DNA of 64,000 nt from assembly GCA_944990035.1 (NCBI GenBank), contig CALYLX010000126.1, positions 2,046,001-2,110,000 on the forward strand, read 5' to 3'. The notes under the pieces are model-generated. The model worked only from the letters and a program-made list of their open reading frames with translations, ran no database searches and was not told where the DNA came from. The stretch's first letter is position 1. Every line of letters begins with the position of its first letter. Made by a program: the position numbers and the translations under genes. This DNA is from Clitopilus passeckerianus (taxonomy: Eukaryota > Basidiomycota > Agaricomycetes > Agaricales > Entolomataceae). Of the stretch, positions 1 through 14,720 are shown piece by piece.

Positions 1-321
1 CGTAACCAGACGCAGATCCTTCTCTTTATCTTGACATTTTTATCTCACTTTTTGAGCTGATCGGAGCGCGGAGAAAAAGTGTTCCAAACGGATTATTATT
101 GGCAAGTAATACTAAAAGTGCATATGAAAGTCCTCAATGTAAGTTGCAAGTGAATGGTATAATGACGATTGCAAAGGTATCAAATGATGTATCCACAAAG
201 AAATGAAGAGAGCAAGGAAACTAAGCAGAGAACCTAAACTATCGTGTGTCAAAAAACGAAAACCAATACGAGAGATACCAGACCTGCTTAACGCAGGCCA
301 ACCAGGGCGTTGAAAGAATGC
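1..321. other. Left-edge non-coding stretch
   Basis: No reading frame with family-like sequence is visible. The stretch lies just downstream of the stop codon of the first double-psi protein gene, so part of it is probably that gene's 3' untranslated region. Confidence 0.5.
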
Positions 322-1412
322 TTAAGCGGGAGGAGCCGCAGCTTTATCTGCAGCAGGGGCAGGGATGGCCTTCTTCGCGCCAGTAATAGCCATACGGCAG
401 TAACGAATATTGACGTCGCTCATTTTCCCCAAATTATTTGGCTTATCCTCAGCAGCAGGAGTAGTAGCTGCCTTTTCGGCACTCGCTGAGCTGCTCGCAG
501 CTGCAGAGCTAGAGGTCGCAGAAGAGCTAGCAGAGGACGAAGCCGCGGAAGAAGACGCGACCTCTTCAACTTTAGGGGTCTCCTTCGCCACCTCGGGTGT
601 CCAGGTAGGGGTAGGCTTTGGCTCGGGCTTCCATTGGGACGGTTCAGGCTTCCAGGTGGTTTTCAACTCGACCACGGGGGGAGTCCACTTGGGCTTGGGG
701 GGTGGGGGAGGTGCGCCTCCTCCTCCTCCTCCATTGAAGGTCCAGGAACCGGTGATGATACCAACGGACTCAGGGGCGAAGAAGCGGAAGAGGCCACGGG
801 AGAGGTCGAGGCCGCCGAATGGGCATCCAGGGCACTGGACAAAATGTATGAATATAATGAATAACAGGTTATTCATGGAGACGAGAAACATACCCTGTCG
901 GTGATGGTAGCTTGGGTAGTCTTGCCGTTGAAGGTCATAGTAATGACTTCACCACAGTGAGGTCCAGGGTAACCACTGCCAAATTGCTAGAAACGGACGT
1001 GTCGCGTCATGAGTGTGAAAAGTCTCCAAGAAGTGCGCGGTTGAACATACAGCAGCGTTAAGGGCGACAATCTAGGAGCACAGTCAGAACAAAAATTCAC
1101 ATAGAACAAGTAAAGTGACACGTACAAAGTCAGTCTCGACATTGACTTTTCCACAAGCACCACTGTCAATTCCCAAGGTCAGTGTCTAATGAACGGAGGC
1201 AATTACTCGGTGTCGGGTGTGACGATCCCGACGACTTACAGGCCAACGTCATAGAAACTCCATCGTGCGCTTTCGTATCGTTTCTGCAATCCGTTCTCCT
1301 CACTTCTCTTTGCCAAATCAGCATGGTGGCGACGGTGAGCGTTGTGCGAACCAGCGGCCAGGACAGCTGGCAACGCGAGAGCAAGTGTGAATAGAGAAGC
1401 GGCGGTCTTCAT
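322..1412 (-). CDS. Secreted RlpA-like double-psi beta-barrel protein, copy 1
   Basis: The five-exon model is 1240-1412, 1126-1162, 1051-1071, 894-986 and 322-834, giving 278 residues. It starts with a signal peptide (MKTAASLFTLALALPAVLAA), followed by a basic pro-region with KR sites. The double-psi barrel then carries GACGK, IVALNAA, QFGSGYPGPHC and CPGCPFGGLDLSRGLF. Family knowledge: fungal RlpA-like/expansin-like proteins of this kind are extracellular and may bind or loosen wall polysaccharide; no enzyme activity is proven. After the barrel come a poly-Gly/poly-Pro linker, Trp-Lys-Pro and Trp-Thr-Pro motifs, and an Ala/Ser-rich tail. Exon 3 is a 21-nt micro-exon; without it the conserved IVALN segment is lost. 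A second family member lies directly upstream in the same orientation, so the pair looks like a tandem duplication. Confidence 0.85.
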
Positions 1413-1934
1413 GCTAATAGAGTGTATGAGGGCTTTTTAAAAGGAATGTGAGGTGTCTAAAGAGAGACTATGGTCAGGAAAGTTCTAGGAAGGTCAAGGG
1501 CCTGAAGAAAGGCGTTGAAGGTCAAGTTCAAGTCGTTCCAGCTGGATTTTAGTAGCTTGCTCGCTTCGGCTAGCGCCTAAATTGGGGGTCCATTGTGTTA
1601 GCCGAGGCTATTGACAAATAGGAACAAACTACCGATCAAGGTTCTTTCCGAATGCGGACGAAATTTCGAATTCGAAGTTATGGAAGAACCAAAGAACAAT
1701 TCAATTCTACGTGGACAGCGACAAGAAACAAACGAGGGAGGGCGCTGTACATGCAGCTACATACGTATCAAACGCTACGAAAGTATGTACACAGAATTAC
1801 AGCACCCGGGGTATATTCCTGTATAGCCCACAAAGCACATAATAAATAGAGTATGCGATGCGAGAATGGTATTGACCAAGTATTGACACGACGAGAACCC
1901 AACAAGAAAACAAACAGCAGCGTTAGGTCCAAGC

Positions 1935-2851
1935 CTAAGCATCACCTGCACCTGCACCGATCGCGATGGCAGCAAACGCCAACAGGGCTTGGTTGAGTTC
2001 AGAAAGAACACCAGTGGGTGTCTGAACAGCCGCAGACGAGGTGCTTGTGGTGGATGTGCTTGTCGATGTAGAAGTTGTGGAAGTAGAAGTGGTAGACGTC
2101 GTGTGCTTGGTAGTCGACGTCGTCTTAGGCTTCCAGGTGCTGGTGGGGGTTGGCTTGGGTGTCGGCTTGGGCTCGGGTTCACCAGCTCCAAAGTTCCAAT
2201 TGCCGTAGAGGTATCCTGCAGACTCGGGTCCAAAGTGATTGAAGAGACCACGGCTGAAATCTAGGGCATGATCAGGGCATTCCATGCACTGCGAAGCGGA
2301 GGAGGTGAGCAAGCCACGTTAATGGAAAAAGTTGCCGAAGCTCCTTACCAGGTCAACAATCTGAGCTTGAGCAGTCTTGCCTCCATACGAAATGGTGATA
2401 GTCTCAAAGCAATGGGAGCCACCATCGAATTGCTGGAAACGGACCCTCATATCAGTCCTCTTCGCCTCCGAAAAAAGGAAAGAACAAAGGAAGACGAAAA
2501 TCCGTCAAGTACTCACATGAGTGTTTATTGCCACAATCTACAATTCAAACCCATCAAGGGTTGTACGAATTAGCGTCCTTTTCCTTCATATAACAGAGGA
2601 ACTTTCAAATGACTCACAAAGTCGCTCGCCTTGTTGACCTTACCACAAGCACCCAAGCCAGCGTCGTAGAAGGAGAACCTCGCGTTGCCGAACCTCTTCG
2701 CGAGGTGGGTATTTTCATTCCTCTTGGCGATTTCGCGCCCTGCATGGGCCTTGGCACCGTGACCGGCATGAACAACATGAATCTTGGCTGCCAGAGTGCC
2801 TTGCACCAATGCAAGCGAAGCGAGGACAGTTGAAAAGATGGAGAAGCGCAT
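1935..2851 (-). CDS. Secreted RlpA-like double-psi beta-barrel protein, copy 2
   Basis: The four-exon model is 2618-2851, 2517-2537, 2349-2432 and 1935-2288, giving 230 residues. It has a signal peptide (MRFSIFSTVLASLALVQG), then a His/Lys-rich pro-segment. The barrel carries GLGACGK, IVAINTH, FDGGSHC and CMECPDHALDFSRGLF. As in copy 1, a 21-nt micro-exon encodes the IVA.N segment at the same place. Copy 2 lacks the intron that splits GLGACGK in copy 1. The motif before the conserved cysteine is DLC, where many relatives have DEC or DQC. The C-terminal third is a Pro/Thr/Ser linker (TST repeats) ending in a weakly hydrophobic stretch (ALLAFAAIAIGAGAGDA), which could be a GPI signal but is short for one. 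It is probably secreted or wall-associated. Confidence 0.85.
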
Positions 2852-3239
2852 GATGATGACTATACAATTATGTCACAAGAAAGTTGGTTCTTTGAGTTTT
2901 TAGTGCTGAAAGAGCGTGTTTTTGGTAGAGAACGTGAGGCAATCGACAGAGCCGACTGTACAAGCAAAGAGCAAAACGAAGCCTTGGTCAAGGGTGATGG
3001 TACGGAACTAAGAGAAGGGGTTTACGACACTGTTTGGGCCCTCTTTCGCCCGTGCCAGGTGGGCATCACAGGGTTACAAAAATAACTGCATCACGCCCAC
3101 GCCTCGTGTCCCCTGATTTTTTGGCGTTAGAATCTTGACGGAATCAATCAACTAGCTTTTTCGCTCAAGAAAGGTGTTGCTCATCTACATTTTGTACGAT
3201 GAAGGAATACATAATGATAGTACTCTAATACTAAACAAA
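2852..3239. other. Intergenic region upstream of double-psi copy 2
   Basis: This region holds the promoter of the copy 2 double-psi gene and the 3' flank of the Ca2+ ATPase, both on the minus strand. I see no convincing ORF in it. Confidence 0.5.
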
Positions 3240-6788
<3,549 letters not shown>

Positions 6789-7452
6789 TTACAACACAGA
6801 CACAATAAATCGTCCGAGACCAAGCTGCAGACGTTTGTGGACGAATGTACACCAATTTAAAGAGTGAACCTGGGGACTTGTCAAAATTCCAGCCGGGTGA
6901 AAAGGTTCGCACGTGCAGGTTAGACTGACGTGGCCAATCGAAACGCTGAGTGAGCATTTTACCGACTCGACCGCAATTTGCATGGACCTGCGAGATTCTT
7001 AACAGCGTTTAGAGTAGATACAAGCTTTTTCATAACGTTTTGAAGATTAAGCAAAGATTAAGAGCTAATGTTAACTGTATTGCGCTCAGAAAATCACCTG
7101 CAGGCTCAATCACGCTATCGTCTCTCACCCTCGTCAAATGGCTCGGTTCGGGTAATCGGCATTGGCCAGTCGACATGCACATGGGCCATTCGCAGTATCT
7201 ATGCACGCAGTATCTATACAAACGTTCATTCCAGCAGTATTTAGCCTTTTATTGCCTTTTAACCTTTCCAGAAAACTAAAGCTGTAAATGAGTCAATTGA
7301 GGCCTGAGGCCGCCGAGTGGGGACTCTTCCGTAAACAGACATCAACTGAGATCATAGCGAGTTACGCCGCCAAGCTATTGTCAGACGACACCGTCCTCAC
7401 CTTCAAGCACGACGACCACCTACAATCTCCCGTCTGAAGAGTATATTCAGCC
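6789..7452. other. Divergent intergenic region, Ca2+ ATPase / SIP5-like gene
   Basis: The start codons of two divergent genes flank 664 bp that must contain both promoters. The overlapping short frames show no family-like sequence. No clear TATA box was assigned. Confidence 0.5.
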
Positions 7453-9466
7453 ATGGGCAACAGCGCCTCTTCGTCTGGACGCGGCCAGCATGAGGAGTCT
7501 GTAGACTTTGGGTTTCTCACTCCCCAAGGCGTATATACAGGACCGCGAGACTGGAATCAACCTATCGTATCCCAGCTTATCTGTCAACGCCGTCTAGCAC
7601 CCTTTTATCGGCCATTGGAAGACTATGAGGACTCCTGGGATGAAGACCAGATACTGGCTGCGAGGAAGGAACTTCCCCCGCCAGAAGGTGCTGAGCACAC
7701 CGAGACAGCGATGCGGCCTGAACACGCTATATCTCATTCTTCTTCCAAGCATGGGCACAATAAACGGCCCAGTAGCTTGAAGGAACCTAGTAAGCCGGAG
7801 GCTGCAGTATATAGAGGAGCCATAGAATGCCCTATCTGTTTCCTGGTCAGTCACGCCGTTCTCATTGTTCCTCTCCATCCAATTAGCTCTCCATCTCATA
7901 TCATCCCACAATCGCTTCTAGTATTACCCACCAAACATCAATCGCTCTCGATGCTGCGACCAAGCCATCTGCACAGAATGTTTTGTCCAAATCAAGCGCT
8001 CTGAGCCAACCACAACCCATCTCGTATCCGAACCAGCCGCCTGCCCATATTGTGTTCAAGATAACTTTGGTATCGTCTACAAACCGCCGCCGTGGCGAGC
8101 TGGTATTGGTGCAGACACCGTGCGTATCTTTCCAACATCTCTACACCTATTTACGATCTTTGTTCTAATCACAAAGTCGCCGCAGTCATCACTGTGGACT
8201 GATTCTCCCAAAGGCTCTCCTCAACCGTCGGAACCAGGTAGTGCTCCATACCCTACACATAAACGCCGTCAGAAGAGCTTTGGCGCCGATAGCCCTGAAG
8301 TCGTCACCATCGGTTCGTTCTCCTGCTCTTCTCGACAGCATCGGGTACTCATCCGACTTAATCCACTCACAGACCAAATACGCCCAGACTGGGAGGCCAA
8401 ACTCGCCGCTGTGCAGGCTACCGTTCAGAGACGTGCCAACCGACGTATCATCATGCGTCAAGTCGGCGACAGGCTCATCCCTGTCGGTATCACCTCTGGC
8501 AGAGTCCACGCCCTGTCTCCTGAGGAGGCTGCCGCAGCTGCGGCTCACGGTCAAGGAGATGGCGACGATCACAGGGGAAGTAGAAGGTCAAGACGAAGAA
8601 GAGAAGCTCAGGAAAGACAACAAGTCCAGGGATTCGATCAGTTGATGGGTATGAGTGGACAGGAGTTGGAGGAGGTTGGTGTCTTCTTCTCATTCTGGCT
8701 CTTGTTTCTTTGTAACTTGTGTGTCGGGTGTACGGAGCTAACTGGTTTGGTTTGGATATAGCTCATGGTGATGGAAGCCATTCGACTCTCAATAGCCGAG
8801 CATGAAGAACACCAACGCAAGGAAGCAGAGGAGAAGAAGAAGAAGGAAGGAGAGGCAGCTAAAGCCGGTGGTGCAACCCTATCAGATTCTACCACCGATG
8901 CTTCTACCTCCTCTACCGCCGCACCCGAACCCTCGACGACAATTACGCCCTCTACACCGCTCATCCAGCCTCCACCTCTCCCGGCACCCATCCCGGTCCC
9001 GGCCCCGGCACATACCTCCGCCCGAGCAACGGATACCTTCCTAAGCCCCGACGCCCAACCCACTCAAGCAGGCTCTCTCCCAGGTTCAATGTCAAGGCGA
9101 AGGTCGCCATCTCCCTCACCAGCTTCAAGCCACCAACCCCAGCTCTCCTCCTCCCACCAACCACCATCCCACTTCAGAGCCGGGAGCACTAGCAACCAGA
9201 GCCACAGTAGGACATCATCGTGGAACCGCCGGACGCCTTCTCCCCAGCCTCAGCAGTATAGTGCACTCGGTGCGGCGTTGACGGGTGCTGCGTCTACTGC
9301 TGGTGCGATATTGAGGAGCTCGGCTTCGGGCGAGGGGGAGGGTGTCGGGGCTGGGAGCGGGAGTTCGAAGGATGTGACTGGGAATGGACAGGTGAATGCT
9401 GCAGCGACGGAGGAGAACCCGTTTGCTGATCCTGGGTCGAAAAGTGATTCTCCGTCTGCGTCGTGA
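7453..9466 (+). CDS. SIP5-like RING-type zinc finger protein
   Basis: Exons 7453-7845, 7922-8119, 8177-8312, 8373-8674 and 8762-9466 give about 577 residues. The N-terminus MGNSASS fits an N-myristoylation signal. A split zinc-binding module begins at CPICFLYYPPN and continues with SRCCDQAICTECFVQIKR and CPYC. This arrangement is typical of fungal SIP5 (SNF1-interacting protein 5) relatives. Family knowledge links SIP5 to the Snf1/AMPK-Reg1 pathway in yeast; whether that holds in basidiomycetes is not shown. Downstream are an Arg-rich stretch, an E/K-rich coiled-coil-like segment, and a long Ser/Pro low-complexity tail. The end is not certain: a GT donor overlaps the last codons and an alternative 3' exon would alter only the final residues. 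The exon 3 acceptor could also be 9 nt further downstream. Confidence 0.8.
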
Positions 9467-12400
9467 GTAGACCTCCAGAAACTCCTCATGATAACATTAC
9501 TTATCGCTCTTTGTTCTCGTGAACTAGGAACGCCTGAACGGATTAGAGCTGGGGATAGAATTAGGAATGAATGGTATGCCTCAATGAAGAGATGCGAGCA
9601 AGCATGCGAGGGAGAATGACTCGGACTCGTTGATTCTAAATTTACTTGGTTCATGTGCGGCGGGTGTCTTATGGTTCAAATCTATGCTACGAAATCTACA
9701 CGACCCTTTGCAACTCCTTTCCGTCCTTTGTCCCAGTTCTATCGCCTTCCAACTTCCGTCGTATCTCTTCCAATGTCCATCTACCCCCTGCTGGCTCGGG
9801 CCGCTGCCATACCTTACCCTACCCCCTTTCATCCGTCTCTGTTCTTGTGGACTACCCTTCCCCCCACTCAAATCTCGGCCATCTGTGATGCATATAATTA
9901 CGCGCGATTCTGTCATTTGTCCTACCTATTACCTGCCTTCCCTGTAACCCTTATCTAGACGTTTCCTATACGAATCTCATGACGGTTTCCTAGCTTTGAC
10001 ATTTTCACCTCTGCAATAACTTTATTATCTCGCCTGATATTGCCGAAGAACAGGTTCTACTACGCATCCATGTGTAGATTCTGGAGCTTTGAAGAAGATA
10101 CCTTTTCGATGTTCGACGCTACGAAGGGTATTGATGCAAGGTTTCCTGCGGCTTGTTTGAGGTTCCCATTTGCTGAAAACTCAGAACAAAGGTTGACGAC
10201 GACCTCTCCTTCCCCTTTATCTTGGTCTCGCCACTAGCATCCACCCACCCACTACCTTTGGCCTGCAATGCGGTCCCGTGGATCAGCCCTTCTGTGTACT
10301 TCCGCTAACACTCTTCCGCCCTGACCCAAAAGGAAAACTCTTAGAGATTAATTATTAGAAGGACCCACCTTGGCCCTTTACCTTTGAACCTGTACATACA
10401 CCCTTTGGATCGGAATATTCTTTCGAACGAACATCTGAAGGGATCTACAGACGCCCTACCGGTTTCTTTACCACCGCCGTAGGACGTATGTCCTTCCTTC
10501 TTATCTGTCTACGTATCTATGATCAATCACCCCGTCAACCAAGGATCCACTGGATGTGGGCAAGTGGACACCGATACGACGCAAAGAAAGCTGTTCAGCT
10601 GACGTCGTTTGTCTTCCTATGATCATTCGGTGAAATTCGAAGCATGGAAGCACGGCCGCGAGAAGGAGGTGAAATATAGGACTTGGGATTAAACGTCCCC
10701 TTCTGGCGCTGCCGAGGTTTCTTGGAACCACATGTTATCGGTGCGTAACATATGCATGCGTAGATAAATGTATAGTCGGCCGAGAATTACGGGTACCTCC
10801 AAAGTCGGCGGGTGTGTGCCATTTCCGTGGCATGTTCTGAACGAATTCTGTTAAACCGTTATTTACAAAAAAGCGTCACGGCGGGACGCCGATGATCGAG
10901 TGTGATGATCCTTCGTATGTCCACCATGGACGTTGAGATAGGTAGCAGCCTCGTGAGGGCAAGCCAAGGCCTTGAACCTACGGTGGCCGTCAACCCCTGC
11001 TTCCGCAAGATCGACTGGGCCATCTATCACCTGTAGACTTACCACGAGAGCCAATATATTTCGGCACGTATACGGCATACAATGTCCATATGGTGCTGTA
11101 ATCGACCCGTGCGCACTGCTTCCGCGAGCCTCCATCGCCACCCAGTACTTCAATGAAAGGCCCCGCAGGCGTAGAGTATCTGAAGACGTCAGGAGGATGG
11201 AATCGGACCGAGATTTGAAACAGATGAGAAATGTGACATGGCTATTGAGAAGATAATCGAACCAGCTCGGGATCAAATACATGCAGGTCATCTCAGCGTC
11301 TGGAATGAGAGTTCTAAACGCATATATAAAATCCAAGTATATTGTACCTACTCTACAGCGCGCATGGCTCTGCTACGGCTTGGAATTGCAGCTGTAGAGT
11401 GAGTGCCGTAGTCATGCGCCACAGTTGAGCGAAGTTACGGAAATAGGGTGAAGGAACCCAGCAGCCTGAGTAGCCAGCCATGAATACTGTAAAGGATGCT
11501 ACGGCCCTCCAGAGAAGCAAGCGTAACAATTTCATACACAGAAGAGGCTCATTTCGGACCATCGGTCCCAAGACTGGCTAAGGTAGGAGATTTCAATCCT
11601 TAAATCAAGGCAGAAGCATGGTTAGAGTAAGCATGTTAAAAATAAGCGCGATTCCGTGGCCGAGCCCAAATCCATGTATGCATGTCTCCTTCCACCAGTT
11701 TCGGGCTCTCGGTCGTGCATAGTGAGTGACTACACCCCGATCTTGATAAGTATGTATCGATACCAGCATGGGACTAGCGTATACGATGATCCATGGTGCG
11801 TCGGCAGCTCTATTTTTCTTTCAAAGTCAAAGAACCACTCGAAAGCCTCTTGGATGTGAACGAACGAGAAAAATATGTTGTAAGATGCACACCAACTTGC
11901 TGGTGGGTCGGTTCGGATGCCGGAAGAAGAGTCCCCACCCCCTAGATCTTCAACCGTGCACATCTTGAGTGCATTCCCGATACCTCCGCTGTAGCCTCGT
12001 TGGCGCTCTTCGCGGCATACGTTGGAGACAGGAGGTGCTGCTGATATCTTCTCAAGATATCAGTGTCACCATCGCATAATTGATCCCCACAATGGGGCAG
12101 ATCAGCGTTCGAAAGCGCCACAGATTGGGAAGCCCGAGCTCCCCTCGAGACGTTCTCTCGCCGCATTTCAGTTGTGAATACAGTAGGTGCATGAGGCCAG
12201 GACTCGAAACGAGCCTGAATGCTCGAGGACTCTGACGTGAAATCAACCTCGTCATTCGGTGCTCTAATCTCCGAACCTGAACGCCTCAAGGACAGTCCTT
12301 CACAAGTTGTCTCTGAACTGTCACTGATCAGCGCTCGGAGCCAACATCTCTGCCCGACACTACTGCTCCAATACCCTGAATCCCTGCCGACCCGAAGTAT

Positions 12401-12668
12401 TGCTCCTCCCACTGTTCGCTGGGTTTGTAGGTGTTGTCACCTGGTTCCCCGACCTGTCAATGACAGGTCGCGCCACACCTACCCTTTCTAGGCTCCTCCT
12501 GGCGTCTGTTGACAATGACAATGATCTTCGGACAGCTGTCTTCTCACGACCTTGGCGATTCAGGAATCTGAAGCGTCTTGGCAATGGTAAACATCAATTG
12601 CAGGCGAATCCGCCTTTCAGGAGGACCTTATTCTGCATCTTTAGCCCTTAGGACACTATACCCTCTCG
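9467..12668. other. 3.2 kb without a convincing gene
   Basis: Short frames occur on both strands, but none shows conserved motifs, a coherent exon chain or a signal peptide. The first few hundred bases are likely the 3' UTR of the SIP5-like gene. No tRNA, long repeat or transposase signature was found by eye. Confidence 0.45.
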
Positions 12669-13531
12669 ATGAAGGCCCAGTTACTCTCGTTTCTCTGGCT
12701 CTTATGCGCTTCGTTGGTGCATTCAGTGTACACTGTCGATGATAGTAATAAAACTGCCGTTTCCTACGTCGTCTATGGTGGCCCAAGGAATAGCGGCGAC
12801 CTCTGGGTCCACTATAGTCCAGCGGACGCTTGGCCTGACTCGGAACGGCCTAAGTGGTATAATCAGACATTGTGAGCTCTGAGGATATTTCGTTGGTGAA
12901 GTACTCACATTCGAACGAAAATACTTTTAGAAGCAGTAATTCTTCCGTTTGACAAAAGTGCCATTCGCTGACGTGTCTACTTCACAGCGAGTGACTCAGG
13001 TTGGATCTCTGCAGAGGCATCGCTTTCCGTCCGATTTTATGGTACATCTCCCTCGTTATCATGGTTTGTCCCTGATTCACGCTTGACCTCAAGGCTCTGG
13101 TATCACGCTCTATGGTCTCCGAAGATGGCTGCATAACGCAAGCTACGTACTCGACTCCCAACCTCCGGTCTTCAAAGATTTCGATGCCAGCCGGGAAGAT
13201 ACAACGTACAACTATACGTTCTATGATGTCCAAGAGCTACAAGTCGCAAACCATACCATCAAGGTCACGCTTTTTGACCATGAAGCGACGAAATCTAAGG
13301 GGAGCATGGCGTTTGATTATGCGGTAATCAATGGCCCGGATTCACCTCCTCCCAGTAGTGGAGGATCAGAAAATGGAAGTGGAGGGTCTACAGGGTGCGT
13401 GCATCATGCTTTCGGATGGTTTGCAACTGATCAAATATAATGCATACAGAAATGCGGAGAGGTTTTATCATAGTAGTGCTAGCGTTCTCCTCTTGATTGT
13501 GTGCGCTTTCGCGATGGTTCTGCAGATATGA
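12669..13531 (+). CDS. Small secreted, probably GPI-anchored surface protein
   Basis: Exons 12669-12871, 12992-13041, 13094-13394 and 13450-13531 encode 211 residues. The N-terminus is a signal peptide (MKAQLLSFLWLLCASLVHS). The middle resembles the galactose-binding-like ectodomain common in basidiomycete membrane proteins: a WYNQTFDSGW lead, SVRFYGSGITLYG, several N-glycosylation sequons (NAS, NYT, NHT), and a closing FDYAVI strand. After a Ser/Gly/Pro linker the last exon gives a hydrophobic tail (SVLLLIVCAFAMVLQI) with nothing charged after it, the form expected of a GPI-attachment signal. The function is unknown. The first intron needs the acceptor at 12990-12991, because the other AG choices introduce a stop. 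The fold assignment is an inference from sequence pattern only. Confidence 0.7.
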
Positions 13532-14720
13532 ATCACGACCGCTTTTCTGATTTACGCAAATTTCCGAAATCGCGTCTTTTGAGCTTTCCGAGCAAGTACA
13601 GGGTCTCATCAAGTTGACCTCAGTTCTCAGTCAGTTGGCCTAGCAACCGCCTGGCCCGCTGCCAAATATCCAGCCTATCCTTCTTTTGGTCACCTACCGT
13701 CAACATCGGGGAGGTCATCAAAGTTGTCACTGTCATATCCTGAACAGTTATTCTGGGTTCTGGTGCTTCTCTCGTTACTGCAATTTCTTGTATCAGGAAA
13801 TGGACGTCGGCAGTTATTCTAGGCCAGGCTACCAAGCCTTTCGAACATCCCGTATACCCGTTCATAATATCGGGATATCGGTCGACATAATGGGGACAAG
13901 ATGCATTTCTCGGGACGAGACTGTATACCTGAATGACATCAAACTTTCGACTAGCGCCTCTACTGAAGGCTTTCTGATTAACTTTGGCAGGGACGTAGTT
14001 ATCTAGAACAAATCTAGAGCCTGCCTAGTGTTATGCTAAGCAAACATGAACCGCTTTCTTCCCCGGCAACATCTGATTCTCCAGTTAGCTTCGCTGAGAA
14101 GTGGAAGGAACATCTATCATCCCTGGTTCGACACGTTTCAACGTCATTCCAGGCATTCTACTGCACCCGCACATACATGGGTAATCACCACTCTAACCGA
14201 TCCAGTATTCGATCCGTATGAATTCATTCCAGCTATAATAATCTAGCCACGATCGTGGTCGTGGGGGCTACAGCACCTCCAAACAGAATAAACTCAGAGC
14301 CACAGAACAAAGCACACCTCCTCGAGGCAGCCTACTCCACTTCCAAGCCTCTTAGGTATGTCAGCTGATGAGTCTTCGCCGAAGAAGACTTACTTTTCCT
14401 ATCTCCTCTCAATCTGTATTCGAACAAGGGCTAACTTTGTCGACGCTGGGCAGTGGCCGAAGTAGGTTTAGCTCAACATTCCAAAAATTATCGTTGTCCA
14501 CGTAGAATTTTTCTATGGAGAACATTCCGAAAACCTGTGCAAATTTTGCTAGAAGACTAGCCAAAGATTCCATTTTGCCTGCCGGCACGGCGGAGATAAC
14601 ATCAATGTTTTGGAGGTAATGCGTTGAGGTGAGATTACATGGATATTACGGGAAATACATTCAATTTTAGTTTACCAACATGACCTTCCACTGCTTCTTT
14701 TCCACTTCTGGCGCCATTCA
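13532..14720. other. 1.2 kb without a convincing gene
   Basis: Short overlapping frames are present with no recognisable family sequence. The two flanking genes converge on this stretch, so it contains both 3' untranslated regions. Confidence 0.45.

Noticed and set aside
410..904. Long plus-strand frame over double-psi copy 1
   Set aside because: It is the antisense shadow of the exon encoding the Gly/Pro/Ala-rich tail; it contains no family motif.
10863..11336. 157-codon minus frame in the gene-poor interval
   Set aside because: No motif, signal peptide or supported splice partner; similar-length frames occur on the opposite strand.
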